NCBI GenBank assembly: GCA_031772625.1
Contig: CM062818.1
Coordinates: 1,276,692,277-1,276,756,276 of the forward strand
DNA length: 64,000 nt
Direction of reading: 5' to 3'
Origin: Pinus tabuliformis
Lineage: Eukaryota > Streptophyta > Pinopsida > Pinales > Pinaceae
The translations under genes and the position numbers were made by a program. Positions 11,284-23,439 of this stretch are shown here, piece by piece. Under the pieces are notes generated by a model. It was not told the DNA's origin. It saw only the letters and a program-made list of their open reading frames with translations, and made no database searches. Positions within the stretch are counted from its first letter, which is position 1. The number at the start of each line of letters is the position of its first letter.

Positions 11284-11600
11284 ATCTAATATTATTTTAT
11301 TATTTCCATTATTATTTTATAATATTGCTTAGGAGACCCATTTTAGACCTCAAAATTTCTCTAATGAAGCATCTATTGAATCAAATCACGTTGAAGCTCA
11401 TTTAAAATTGGATTTTATCCTTGATATTGAAGTTCAAGAGGAACTAGCCCACTGGGTTCTTGACACAGGCACCTCTAAAACTCATGACACCAAATATTTT
11501 AAATCGATTAACTTATATTGCTACATAAAAAAAAAAATTATGGACAATATTTTGGTGGAAAGAAGTGGGGAATATGAGGTCATCTAGCTCCAATTAGATG
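11284..11600 (+). pseudogene. Repeat edge with possible retroelement protease scrap
   Basis: The first 83 bp match 5824-5908. From about 11370 the plus strand is open for some 75 codons and includes AHWVLDTGTSKTHDTKYF, which resembles the D-S/T-G protease signature at the start of copia-type pol (W-x-L-D-S-G). The surroundings are too short and decayed to be sure. The 700 bp from 11601 to 12330 show only AT-rich sequence and a (TA)n run at 12281-12299. Confidence 0.35.
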
Positions 11601-12329
11601 AGTGTAATTGCAAATGAGAGAGCCCGACTGCAAAGTTTCAACTCGGGCGTCAAATAATATGGATTTTGAATCTTTAGCATCTGAGGTACTTATGTCAAAG
11701 TCTCTGATGCCAAGGAAAAATCACCTCCATATTAACCCTTTCCATGTATTTTCTCCTCTCTTTTTTGTCCATTCTTTATCATGTTGGAAATCAGCAAGTA
11801 TAGACTTTTAAAATATCTTTCTTTTGGTTTAAACTTGTAACTTATGCTTTTTGGACTAATAATAATACCTAAACAATATTAGATAAATGCACTTTTTATT
11901 TTAATGTTTTTAGTTTCCACAATAATAGACAACAAACACACACTATGTATTATTTTGTTTTCTTCAATTAATTCACAAAACTCTACTTAATTTTAATCAT
12001 GACAAAACTCCTCCCGCATAACCCTTGTCATGCACTATATTCTCTTTCTTTTTTGTTCCAACCTTATCATGTTGGAAAACACATTTCTCATATTATTGAA
12101 TATAGAATTTTAAGATCTCTTTTTTTTGTTTGAATTTCTCGCTCCTATTTTTTGAATTAATAATATTACTTAAAATAATTTTTTCCTTCATCTAATTTCT
12201 TGATAATAAATAACAACAATACAAACCATAACCATGACTATTTTATGTTTTTATTTAATTCAAAAACCTCTAATTACTTTTATATATATATATATATATT
12301 GGAAACTCAGCGAGTATTTCAGGAATCTT

Positions 12330-13560
12330 TAGAAGTAACAATAGAGTCAAGCGAGGATGCCCTCTATCCCCTACTCTTTTGGTTTATATATTGATAAACT
12401 AGAAGATTGGCTAAATTTGCAAGGTGGAGATGCTGTTTGGTTGGAGGAGTTTGTGATAAAGCTTGTTTTATATGCTAATGATCTTGTATTGATTTCTAAA
12501 TCAGCCCATGGATTGCAGTTGCACTTATATGCCCTTGAGCATTTTTGTAGAGCAGGGGGGATGCAAGTCAATACTAGCAAGACTAAAATAATGATTTTCT
12601 CTAATAAAATGAAGCAGTTTCAACATATGTTCTTCTTTGAAGGAAACATTCTTAAAGAAGTAAATGAATACAAGTACCTTAAGATTGATTTCAATAACAA
12701 ACTTAATTGGAAGGGTTCCAGGAAGAAGAGAATTTTAAGAGGGTGGAAAACATTATATGCTTTTCAAAACAGATGTAAAGAGGCAAAGTTATGGGATTGG
12801 AAAATGATTAAAGTGCTTTTTGGACTCCTAGTTAGTCTAATGATGCTATATGGTTGTGAATTGTGGGCTAGAAACACCCCCGTCTCAAAATGTAAACAAA
12901 TTGAGAAAATCCAAAAATGCTTGATCATGAGAAAGTTCAAAATAAAAAGTTAAGTACCTTATGAGATTATGTAGAGTGAAATAGGACCAACTCTCATCGA
13001 AGCAAGTGATATGGTGAAACTCATAAGATATCTAAAAATAATTGAGCAAATGGGAGTAGGTAGATGACCTATGTTATCTTCAATGAAAGCATGAGTGAAA
13101 GAAAGAAATCATGGATGAGACAAAACTACACATGGATGCAAAAATGAAATATCTACCTCAATGTTTGTTCCACAAATAGAAAGGAGCTAAAGAATACTTT
13201 TATGGAGAAGTTTCATATACAGATATGGGGAAAAGAGTTGGGTAGAAATAAGAAGTATTACATTGAGGAATTCAACCCTATGTGTGATCTCCAACAAAAG
13301 GAGTACATTGGATCTAACATTACGTGGAGGGCAAAGGTTCGTATTGCTCAATTAAGGACCAACTCACATCAGCTTCGATGTGAAACAAGACGATGGAAAA
13401 GGCCCAAGGAAGATTGGGAAGAACGAGTGTTTACATTTTGCACGACTAGGGTAGTGGAATTGGAAAAAATAATTCATTTTGGAATGTGATGCATTCAAAG
13501 ACATCAGAGAAACTTATGGGAATATGTTAGCATCTGTTTTTTGGCATTGTATTTTCAGCA
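12330..13560 (+). pseudogene. RTE-like LINE, 3' part of reverse transcriptase
   Basis: A non-LTR reverse transcriptase fragment begins inside the palm: VKRGCPLSPT in one frame, then after a shift near 12378 GLYIDKLEDW and KLVLYANDLVLIS, the active site with the first Asp of Y-A-D-D changed to Asn. The chain continues open to 12953 (MQVNTSKTKIM, EYKYLKIDFNNKL, LYGCELWA) and on, with several stops, to a C-terminal Cys/His segment (CTTRVVELEK.FILECDAFKDI) near 13440-13510. This layout, with no RNase H, fits the RTE/Bov-B-type group more than the L1-type elements elsewhere in the window. The 5' half (endonuclease) is absent. Confidence 0.82.
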
Positions 13561-13694
13561 AGGGGATTGTGGAAGGTTGGGCTAGCTCATCATCAATTTG
13601 AATAATAAAATGATTGAATTGCAAAAGGCGAAAAGTAGGGAACAAATGGTCCCATAGACTATTTTTAGTCTCGTAGACATTAAAATATTGTTTC

Positions 13695-13696
<2 letters not shown>

Positions 13697-13739
<43 letters not shown>
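13697..13739. repeat. (TA)n microsatellite
   Basis: About 21 TA units, 140 bp after the end of the RTE-like LINE. Confidence 0.97.
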
Positions 13740-13741
<2 letters not shown>

Positions 13742-13859
13742 CTCTCTTCCAAAAGTAATTCCCTTAATACCCAACCTAACATAACGAAAATGTATATGAA
13801 GAAAAGTACATTTAGAGAGGAAAAATTTTAAAAGAAACAAACCCCTACTTAAACTTCTT

Positions 13860-15110
13860 TGAAAAATTGAATGCCCACCCTCACTAAAGCACTAAAACGA
13901 AACTGGTTAGCAAGACCCTCGACAACCATGAAATTATTAGAATAACTAATTGAAGGGTGGGATTCCTCTTTGTTATAATTAACGTGGAACTAGCTATTCA
14001 ACCAATTGAATTATAAATCAGTACTTACTTCGCTAGTTGCTCAAACTTGGAACAACACTTGGACTTTCTCCTCAATGAGAGTATGTGTCCGCAAGTCCCC
14101 AACATTACTACATGTTTGAATTGATTACTATTACACATGTTAATATTTCATGTTGTTTGTATGTACGTTCTATCAGTGTTTCACTTCGAATGTGTTTGCA
14201 CATTATCACAAAATATTTCATGTTGTTTGTATGTACGTTCTATCAGTATTTCACTTCGAATGTGTTTGGACATTATCACAAAATTGGTAAAAGATATTAC
14301 AAATTAAAAATCTCTATAATAAACTAGAGGGAATATTTCTGGTTAAGAATATTATTACATTTTTTTTAAAGTTTATATGTTTTGACTTTTATATTAATCA
14401 TTCTCAATAATAATAATTTTGAATAAAACTATAATTTAGTTAATACTTATGGATTTTTTAATTTTAGAAAAATTGAGATGTATGGTGAAGTTTGTATTTA
14501 GATGTTTATTATGGATTGATGAAGTTATATATAACACCGTTTTTCAGAGTCTATATTTTGTGTTAGATAGTGTGACTCATCATCAAGACACGAATGATGA
14601 ACCACACTTGCTGACTCCAAATGTCCACTCAAAAACACAGTGTGATGGATCCTATATATATATATATATAATGCATTATGAAACTCAATTTCTTTTATCA
14701 TAATTTAGAAAAACATATTTAAATAATAATAATAATTTAATATAAAAATGGATATTTTATTAATGATGCATATTTATATTTATGTGATATTTAATACATA
14801 AGTGTAAATTTTTTATTATAATTTAGAAAATATATTTATATGTAATAATAATAATTTAATGGCACAATGAATATGGGGCAATAAATACATTGTTAATGAA
14901 TGGAAGGTTTACTAGAATCCAATAACTATATGATATGGTGTCTAATAGTAAATTTATTTTGCTTACTCAAGCTAAATTTTAAGTTAGTAAATTAAATTTA
15001 GAAAAAAATTTAAATAAAAAGATATCAAATTTTAAATTTAACAATATACACTTTAAAATATATTAATTTTAAATGAAAAATTAAAACTAAAATATGCACT
15101 TTATAAAATA
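13860..15110. repeat. Repeat block collinear with 59980-61760
   Basis: Two segments match the right part of the window in the same order: 13985-14300 with 60080-60290 (ACTTACT.CGCTA.TTGCTCAAA, TTCATGTTGTTTGTATGTA) and 14900-15010 with 61420-61510 (GATATGGTGTCTAATAGTAA). Within it a 70-bp tandem duplication (14143-14212 and 14213-14284, three differences) is present here only. AT-rich, with a short (TA)n run at 14653-14670. No coding potential. Confidence 0.6.
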
Positions 15111-15229
15111 TAAGGTTTTAATGTTATAAGGTATTAGACATTAAAACCCAGATGCTTATGGCTTAGCGAACAAATCAACCCATTTTTGAGAAGTTTACTT
15201 ATATTTAAGCATGTTTCGCCTTAAGGTTA

Positions 15230-15860
15230 TCACTCAAGTCTCTTTTAAAGAATGTGTCTCTTAAGTCCAATAAAATTATGAATGTATACAAATTATACCT
15301 TTGCTAGATCACAAGGAGTTATAGAAAAAAGTCAAAAAGAATAACACATCTTATATCCATCTTGGTTGCATCCGCATGGGTATTTCCTCCTTGACTCACA
15401 AAGGCCTAAATATTTTTGTTTTGGCTACTATCATAGATCTTACTCATAATAAGTATATTGATTCACTCCTGGGAGGGATTGTTGTCCCTTTGTCAAATGG
15501 GCCAGTATGGTTTGTTATCCTAATTTTTTAGTTTATGTTTTTTATGAGAATATTAAAGACATTCTCCAACTCCAAATCAAAACCTCAAGCTTTGACATGA
15601 AGAGATGAAGGAAAAGAATATCCATCCACATTCGAGGTTGTTTTTGACATACTAATGCTCTTTATCCTGCAATTTTACATTCTTCTAGTCATGAGTCCAA
15701 ATCAAGTGTTGTTGTCATAATAGATTCTCATAACAAAAAAATAGAACATCAAACCATTCAATGGGAAAATTTGAGTTTTCCTAAAAACTGGGTTGTAGAT
15801 ATCCCCAGATCTCCTCAGATACAAAATATTACTACAACATAGATTCAAGAAACTTCCTCC
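15230..15860 (+). pseudogene. Caulimovirid movement protein (30K family) remnant
   Basis: Movement proteins line plasmodesmata and let the genome pass between cells. The clear part is 15340-15530: YIHLGCIRMGISSLTHKGLN, then a segment rich in aliphatic residues, DSLLGGIVVPLSNGPVWF. The spacing of the Y-I-H-L-G-C, the D-S-L-L-G and the N-G-P-V motifs is that of caulimovirid 30K-type movement proteins. A stop follows at about 15530. Weaker similarity (a basic stretch, then IQWENLSFPKNWVVDIP near 15760) continues in shifted frames to about 15860. Family membership is confident; genus is not assigned. Confidence 0.8.
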
Positions 15861-17100
15861 TTTGCAATCTTGTCATTCCCTCACAGGTCCACCATACCCT
15901 GACAAAAAATTGCGGCAACAGTTAGTGAATTTAAAGAAAATCTTTCCTGTATAGCCAAAACCTCAATCTCAGCTTCAAACACCATCTCTACATATTGTAT
16001 ACATGTTTCTTTATTTAAATTAGCACAAGTTTTACAATTTCCTTAGTTAGAGGTTACATGTCCATCGTGCTAGTCCCTTGTAAGTTTGAAAGCGCTTGCA
16101 TACGTGAGCACCCATAACGATCATAATCCTTGAACTGGTGAATCTCCATCTTCTCTTTCAAACAACTCATGTCCAAATCACAAATGCAATGATATTTCCT
16201 TTCCTCATGACAATGTCTGTGTCATCCATGAATTTCCTTCTTTGGAAAATAAGGATCCTAGATTAACTAAAATGTTTAGTAAAATGAGCCCCCTTGGTAT
16301 GCCTAGGAATTGAATTGGATACCTTGAATAAATGGATGAGATTATCCCTACTTGTCGATTCAAAAATCTAGTACCTGATCTAGAGACCGTCAAAACCAGA
16401 AATGTACAAGTTTTTCACATTAATGGAAAGACGCTTGAAACACCGAGTAGAGTCTAGTTGGATGAAATGTATGTTAAATTGGGATATTTTTACCCATATA
16501 GACTCTACTGAATTCAACATCAACACGCCTTTAGATGAAAAACAAAGTCTCTCCCAGCAATGGAAATAATACATGGATCAAAAAGATTCATGGATATATT
16601 TTTGTGAATGGAAAAAACAATAGGAAGATTCACATGTTCAAATGATGACAAAATCTTCACAGAAACAGTATTGGACAACCTCTTATGGGTCCAAGTTTGA
16701 ATCCTCCACTACATTTCTACCTTTCAGAAGTATCATACTAGAAGAAAAATATAAATAGGAAAACACTACTCCCCTTATCCTAAAATATGATACTAGTACG
16801 GGCACAGATAGCAGAATCCAACAAGATGGTGAACAATTAAATTGGAAAAATACAACACTTAAGGGATTAGCTATGCATTCTTCTGTATACAATGCACAAA
16901 AAGAACAAGTTGATTCACTACAAGTTTCTATACATAGTATTACAAGTAGTCTAAATGATTTCCAATTCTCTATATCATCAATTGAATAAATGGTCAAAGA
17001 AGAAAAACTAGTCAAAAAATATTTTTCAAAACAAATAGAAGAACATTGTGATAATATAGAAAAAGGTGTCAATAAGGGTCTCTCCAACGCTCACGAAAAA
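15861..17100 (+). pseudogene. Caulimovirid inter-domain region, decayed
   Basis: This joins the movement and coat-protein regions. Readable bits include a short open stretch at 16320-16500 (FKNLVPDLETVKTRNVQVF, then TPSRVQLDEMYVKLGYFYP). The rest is broken by stops. From 16990 an acidic/basic alternating stretch (MVKEEKLVKKYFSKQIEEH) looks coiled-coil-like, which fits the region before the coat protein. I could not tie it to a defined protein domain. Confidence 0.5.
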
Positions 17101-18910
17101 ATCTAGGAATTGGTATCCAAGTTTGATAAGTTGACCCTAACTAGTAAATACAAAGATATGTCTTCCTCCTTTCTCTTTAGCCATCCTATTACCATACATC
17201 AACCACATAAGACTATAGAAAATTTCCTTGCCTTGTTTCCAAAAGAAAGAATAGATCCAGAAGGAACTTCCTCCAAAACTGGAGAACATTCTCATCTGCT
17301 TCTAGCCTATGAGCCATTACCTAGCCAATTTACAAGATATCCATCTCTTAATCTTAATGGCAAGGGTAAAATTCCATAAAATCAAACCTACTTCCGTGAT
17401 GCCCACAAAGAACAAAATATTGATAACCTAAGTACTAGTCAAATTAGGAAAATGATTGATCATGTGTATACCAAATATACGTTAATGTGCTTGAAAGGAA
17501 AAGGGGAAGTAGAAGCATGCAAAACACTCATACAATGTTTCACAGGTACAATACAAAGGTAGTGGGAAGTAGAATCTTCTCTTGCTCTCATTGAAAAAAT
17601 GGCTAAAGAAATTGCTAAAGATGTGGCAAGAGATATAGGCATGCATCCGAATGGGACAACACAAAATAACATGATAGGTGCATTGACTTCTATGATACTT
17701 AAAAAGTGGTGTGGGGCAGACACTACAAGTTTTGACAAACATTTTATGGTCTTGATGAATCTAAAATACAAAAGAATTTCTTAGTATGATGATTTTCACA
17801 GGGATTGGGTACAAAGAATTTATGAAGTTAAACATAGCAAGAAAATCCTATGGAAATAAGTATATCTTGCTGCACTTCCGTCTAAATTTTTTGAATACAT
17901 AAAAATCCAAGAAGTCTTCCAAAATCCCTATGATCCATACACAAGGGGAGAAATATATAGTATTACAACAAAGACCTTGGTTAGCCTCTGCACAAACATG
18001 AGAGTAAATAAATCAATCCAAAAACTCTCAAGGCTCCCTGATAGCAAGTCAATATGTAATAAGTGTGTCCTTCTCTTAGATGATATATTTGTACATAGAA
18101 GAAAGGTAAAGAAAGAAATAAAGAAAACACCAAAAAGAAAAAGATTTGATCAGCCCTAGAAGCCAGAAGCTATAAGACACCTAAAAAATCTCTTAAATGG
18201 CATTTCATGGAGGTCTAGAGAAACCATTATTACGACCCAACAGAAATTCATCTCTGAACACACAAAGGGCAAGCTAGGAATAAGCTCACCTACTAGCTTT
18301 TTGGGAACCAAGGACACACTTCCAATACATTTCCTCAAGGAGAAATCTCTAAGCTTCACAAAGGAAATAAGTCACAAGAAGTGGCCAACAAGTTTCAGCA
18401 AGAAAAGTCCCAAAAAAAGGAAATGAAGCTGCGTGTTCAAATACAATGCCTCTGATGTGGTTATAAGAATCACAAAACAAAAATTTGTCCAAACATTACT
18501 TTTCGAGATGAGATACACCTATTATAACAAAAGTGTTTTGATTCCACTAGGAGTTTTAGTTTCTACCTTTCTAAATATGATTCAATAAATGATGATGCAA
18601 TCTTTGTAGCTCAAGAATGTAATTTCACATATTTTAAAAATTGCCATTGCAGTACTACATAAATTGATTCAGAATGTTCTTCTGAAGATGAAGCAACACC
18701 ACTCCCTAAACTAAAAGTATGTATGGCCCATTCAGCAAAATATGAAGATGCAAAAGTATTAGTTGTAATTAAAACTCTCCCTGAAGGAGAAATCAAAGAA
18801 AAAATCAGGTATCAAACATTTATGGCTCAACCAACAAATTGTCATTCATTAATGTTGTTAAAACACGCTCAAATACATATGTCATTCCTTTGTTCCCTTG
18901 GCGAGTCATA
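17101..18910 (+). pseudogene. Caulimovirid coat protein with zinc knuckle, decayed
   Basis: The plus strand is open for long stretches (17110-17379, 17599-17784, 17977-18159) with single stops or shifts between them. Features in order are a Ser/Pro-rich lead, a capsid core with MLKGKGEVEACKTLIQCFTG-like and WCGADTTSFDKHF segments, a Lys/Arg-rich tail (RRKVKKEIKKTPKRKRF), and a CX2CX4HX4C zinc knuckle at 18447-18488 whose X2 holds a TGA stop. Downstream, an acidic Ser/Glu stretch (SECSSEDEATP, 18670) leads to the point where protease would begin. Overall order and composition match caulimovirid coat proteins. Confidence 0.75.
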
Positions 18911-19059
18911 GATACATGTCCTTGGTGTGTTTGCGAGTTGATTATATAACACACTAGTGATTGAAAGCGACATTATATGCAAGGTTCTCTATGCTTACCT
19001 CTTATGTCATTTGTTTGTTTCTTTAGCTACCTTCATCGATAATTCACTGTACCGACTCC

Positions 19060-19520
19060 AATGTGTACATATTATGAATATCTTTGTTTCAATTGGCGAA
19101 GCTCGTAGATGAAAAGTTAAATTTCATATTTACTATTTGGGAAAATGAGATTTGGATTTTTTTTTTCTTTAAATGAATTTCAATGCCATTTTCTTTAACT
19201 TGAAAGTTGAACTCCTTTTATTTGAACTCCTTTAATCAAGCAAAGAAAGTGATATACAATTATAAATTAAGCCTTTTGAAGTGAATCATGTAATTTCCTT
19301 GAAATCAAAACCATCTCTATCACGTGGATGCCTCCCCAAAATACAAAACATAATTATCCTAAATTTTCACATTAACATTATTTCAGTTGCTAATTGCGTG
19401 AGGTAATTTATCGCTTATATAATGGTCCCCAATCAATTTTTTTCATTTATTTATTGTTTATTTATTTTTGGTGTAGGAAAGTGATTTAATTCCTTTCCAT
19501 ATAAAGTTAAAAAAAATTCA
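19060..19520. repeat. Dispersed repeat family F, copy 1 (blocks 1-4)
   Basis: This shares a collinear run with 43640-44110: an AATTGGC..AG.C.GTAGA block, GAAAAGTTAAATTTC, TTTGAAGTGAATCATGTAAT, a GAAATCAAAAC block, GCTAATTGCGTGA and CTTATATAATGGTCCCCAAT. Parts also occur at 56505-56670 and (last block) at 26940-27190, 50590-50720 and 56980-57190. The TATATAATGG followed by a T-rich run looks promoter-like. It has no coding potential and no clear termini. Confidence 0.75.
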
Positions 19521-19595
19521 ACAGTAATGAAATCTTCAAATTTGATCAGATATGTATAACATCTTCAAATTTGATTGGATCTTTATAACTTGTGA

Positions 19596-19598
<3 letters not shown>

Positions 19599-19634
<36 letters not shown>
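19599..19634. repeat. (TA)n microsatellite
   Basis: About 18 TA units inside the repeat block that is shared with 50.6 kb; the other copy lacks the tract. Confidence 0.97.
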
Positions 19635-19639
<5 letters not shown>

Positions 19640-19640
<1 letters not shown>

Positions 19641-20157
19641 GCCCACTGAAAAGCCATAGTTTAATTGTTCTACATTTTAAAAGCTTTGTGGGCATATTTT
19701 TAGGTTAAATTTGCTTGGAATATGTTTGAACCATAATTTTAGTATTTGTTATGTGAACTATACACAATCCAAGCATTTCAAATGTTTTTTTAGAGTGTTT
19801 TATACATTCAAAAATAGATTTGAATCAACAAAAAACATAATTTGACCAAAAAAATTATTTTGCCAAATACACAAAAAAAATAGAAGACAAAGTATTTGGA
19901 TAGATAAGAAGCAACTCACAGGTGAGGAAATGCTCACATGAGAGGCTTCCTACACTTGTGCACATTCATCAACCCATAAATCAAAATCAAGTACATTTAT
20001 AGAATTACAAAGTAGTTTATGAGTTTAAATGAACCCCTTAAAAATAAGATCTAAGATCTAATTAAGACACAATCTTAGTAAAACAATTACAAAGCATAAC
20101 AAAAATCCTAATAACAATGAATTCTAAAATTTCTAAAATTTCTCTATTATTTTGACA
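19640..20157 (-). repeat. Copia 3' LTR, copy 1 (left border uncertain)
   Basis: On the minus strand the LTR starts TGTCAAAATA at 20157, directly after a purine-rich tract (CTCTCAAGAGGGAG, 20158-20171) that serves as polypurine tract. It is similar to 50650-51152 throughout. The left end could not be fixed because homology runs into the neighbouring repeat. Confidence 0.65.
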
Positions 20158-20830
20158 CTCCCTCTTGAGAGACAAATGTGTTCTCTACCACACCTAACAA
20201 ACTCCTACATATTTCAATTTTCCTTTCATAAAGGCTAGACTGCATCTTTTCCCTAATAAATGATATTGAGTCATAATGTGCTTTGACCTTGCATGGTACA
20301 AAAGATTATTGGCTAGTATGATGGAGTTTTGATTATCACATTTGATAATGGTTGACATTTTCTATTTCTCCCACATGTTCAAGAATCTTGTCAACCTATT
20401 TCTACTCCACTTCAGTTGATGACAAAAAAATAGTTGATTGTTTCTTGCTACTCCATGATAGGATACTGGATCCAAATCCGAATGCATATCCTAAAGTTGA
20501 TCTTATATTATCAAGATTTTTTGGCCTAATCTAAACTAGAATAACCTATCAACTCAATATCAAAATCATCATTATATTTAATACCAAAGTCCCTTTTAGA
20601 TATGAAAGGACCCTATTCACTACTTTCCAATGACTTCCAAGTGCCATGTAATGACTTAGGATGTCAAACATATATGCTATGTTTGACATGGTTGTAGTGA
20701 GATATTAATATGTGACAAATTCTCAATGTTACACCTAACACAAAATTATTTTGATAGCTATCAACATTTATTATCCATTTAATTTATATAACTATAACAT
20801 TTATTATTAGTCCCTACCTTCAACATTGCA
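20158..20830 (-). pseudogene. Ty1/copia RT/RNase H 3' end, copy 1
   Basis: The minus strand reads the end of the reverse transcriptase (ALGSHWKVVNRVLSYLKGTL near 20590-20640). It then reads the RNase H with STLGYAFGFGSSILSWSSKK and LSSTEVE (20400-20510), where the Glu of the S-T-E-A-E-Y motif is kept, and finally EICRSLLGVVE just before the polypurine tract (20180-20215). Frameshifts and a deletion separate these. A diverged copy of the same region is at 51153-51890. Confidence 0.82.
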
Positions 20831-22320
20831 TGTACTATAGCGATTGTTTTGTGGTTGACTCCATATTAATCTCCACTAACTATTCACATATGGTCTTTTT
20901 AACCAATGTTTTAACCATTTTCATTTTTGTACAATTTTTTATCCAAAGTTTGATGTTTGATCTCTTATTGCAGGTCACTGTACAAAATCTTATCTTTCCC
21001 ATCTAAAACCTTATATAAAGGTAACATGATATATATGAAGTTGAACTAATGCTAACTTGAGAGTTAGCATTAGTCTAGAACATTAAATGTTAGATATTTT
21101 TTGCAAGCATACATTTTAGGATATACAAACTTAAAGTTAAGCATACATTATGCCAATTGTAACCACCACCTGTTTTTTCCGCCTACAACCTAAACACCCA
21201 CTCAACACCTACCTTGTTGCATATCACACTATCTCATCCCACCTCCTTGAGAGCGCCTTAATAACTACTTTTCCCCAAATAGTGTCAATATTGTAGTCTC
21301 ACAAGTCTTGCATCTTGTCATGGAATTGGAATTTCAATGAACTTCCCTGAACCAATTTCACGGAACTTCCCTGAACCACAGGTATGTGAGTGTTCTCTCT
21401 TTTTCCAACCACATGTATGTGACTGTTCTCTATTTTTCCCTTTGGTTTTGTTAAAACAAACCTATATATCAATTATATATCAACTCCTTGGATTTTGTTA
21501 AAACAAACCTATATGAAAGGAATTGACCATGCCTGCAAAATAACATAAACATTTAATTTCAAGTGTTTATCATCTTTTCCTCTCTTGTCTCACTGCCTAC
21601 TGGTGGTGTGCCCATCCCTAATGATGTTTATTCTCTCCTACTATCTAAAATTTGGCCCGAGGTTAGATAGATGACTGGCCCATGTTTTCCTTGAAAATAT
21701 TTGCAAACCTATATTGTCTTTGAAAACAATTTCAAATATGTTAGTCATTCCATATTGGAAACCTACCAATTTAAAATATTGAGCATCTATTTGGAACTGA
21801 TTTTTTTCACAAAATAACATAAACATTTAAAATTAGGTGTTTAACATCTCTTCCATCTCTACCTCTTCTCTTGTTGGTGTTGTGCCCATCTTTAATTAGG
21901 GTTCTCTGTCCACCAGATTAATATTCAATTGCACTCACTTGTATGAACAAATTTAATTTGTTTCTTGCATTGAATAAACAATTAATTTCTAACAAAAACA
22001 ACCAAACAAAAAGACACTTCAAGCACTTTCCTATATTTATTTTGAATGTTCCTCATCATTAGTGTTGCTCTAGACCTAGCTCTATTGGATACCACTTCAT
22101 CTTCAACGAAATCAACCTGTGAAATAACATGGCCGCCATTTCTTCTATGGTGTGTTCTCCATGTTCCCGAAATAATTTCTTTAATTCCTTACTTGTGAAA
22201 AGAAGACCAATGCAATAAGTGGTGGAATCCTTGTTTCAATGCATTTACCCACCTGTAAATCACATCATAGAGTACAACACTTTAGTTACCCTTTCACTGT
22301 AACCACCTTGCTAAGTGTTC
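20831..22320. other. Stretch without recognisable genes
   Basis: AT-rich. A few short internal duplications are visible at 21345-21390 (GAACTTCCCTGAACCA twice), 21395-21440 (CCACA.GTATGTGA.TGTTCTCT twice) and 21448-21510 (TTTTGTTAAAACAAACCTAT twice). No protein similarity on either strand. Confidence 0.5.
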
Positions 22321-23243
22321 ATACTAGTCGATGCAAAACCCATTGAAGTTTACCAAGTGCCAATTAGATATTAAGACCCAGTAGCTTACCCTCCTTGTAG
22401 ATAATCCAATAGTATATTCTCAGTCAAAATCCTAGGTGCAAGAGAAGGAGAAGGGCAAGCCATTGTTGTTTCGTGTGATTTGCATGAGATAGGTTTTGTG
22501 TGTGGACGAGCGAGCTAGCTACACATGATACGATGTTGGGTAGGCATTTAAAAACATGTCTGAACAAACGGCCAACATGAATAACTGAGCTTGGGAATGG
22601 AAAAGAAGGCACGTGGGCTACATGAAAGCATGTCATGCTTACTCTACAACTTTTATTCGAATATATTATTTTATTATTTTCCGTTAAATTATTATAAATT
22701 ATTATTACATGTATACAAATAGAAATAACTACCATATGTACTACATTGTTGTTCACCCCCGGCAACCCCCTCCCCCCTTCATACTAGTAGATGCAAAACC
22801 CATTGAATTTTACCAAGTGCCAATTAGATATTAAGACCCAGTAGCTTACCATCCTTGTAGATAATCCAATAGTATATTCTCAGTCAGAATCCTAGGTGCA
22901 AGAGCAGGAGAAGGGCAAGTCATTGTTGTTCTGTGTGATTTGCACGAGATAGGTTTTGTGTGTGGACAAGCAAGCTAGCTACACATGATATGATGTTGGG
23001 TAGGCATTTAAAAACATGTCTGAACAAACAGCTAGCATGAATAATTGAGCTTGTGATTGCCAAAGAAGGCACGTGGGCTACATGAAATCCTATCATGCTT
23101 ACTCTACAACTTTTATTCGACTATGTTTTTATTTTATTATTTTCTGTTAAATTACTATAAATTATTATTACATGTATACAAATAGAAATAACAACCACCA
23201 TATGTACTACATTGTTGTTCGCCCCCCGGCCCCGTCTCCCTCT
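22321..23243. repeat. 460-bp direct tandem duplication
   Basis: Two head-to-tail copies, 22321-22780 and 22781-23243, each starting ATACTAGT.GATGCAAAACC and ending in a C-rich run (CCCCTCCCCCC / CTCTCCCCCC). They differ by scattered substitutions and small gaps. No open frame is conserved between the copies in a way that suggests a protein. Confidence 0.92.
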
Positions 23244-23439
23244 CCCCCCTTTCTTTATAGTTTATGGAATCTCTTTTGTTTTTTAAATGCTACTTCTTGT
23301 ACTGCTACACAAAACAATACATATGATACAACAATAGGCTTGTTTTACTAGTATAAAATTGGTCCAGAAGGTCTAAGGAATGTCACCTAATCTAAACTTG
23401 GTAAGAAATCAGTCTAAATTTAATACTCGAAATATGATG

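Larger units (their letters stand above)
15230..18910 (+). mobile_element. Endogenous plant pararetrovirus (Caulimoviridae), movement protein to coat protein
   Basis: About 3.7 kb of plus-strand sequence carries, in order, a movement-protein region, a region with coiled-coil character, a coat-protein region and a nucleocapsid-type zinc finger. This is the 5' half of a caulimovirid genome. The protease, RT and RNase H expected next are missing, and similarity fades after about 18900. Dozens of stops and shifts show it is an old chromosomal fossil with no coding capacity. No terminal repeats or target duplication were found, as expected for illegitimate integration. Confidence 0.8.

Noticed and set aside
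14085-14327. Open frame spanning a 70-bp tandem duplication
   Set aside because: The period is not a multiple of three and the related block at 60.1 kb is not open. No protein similarity.
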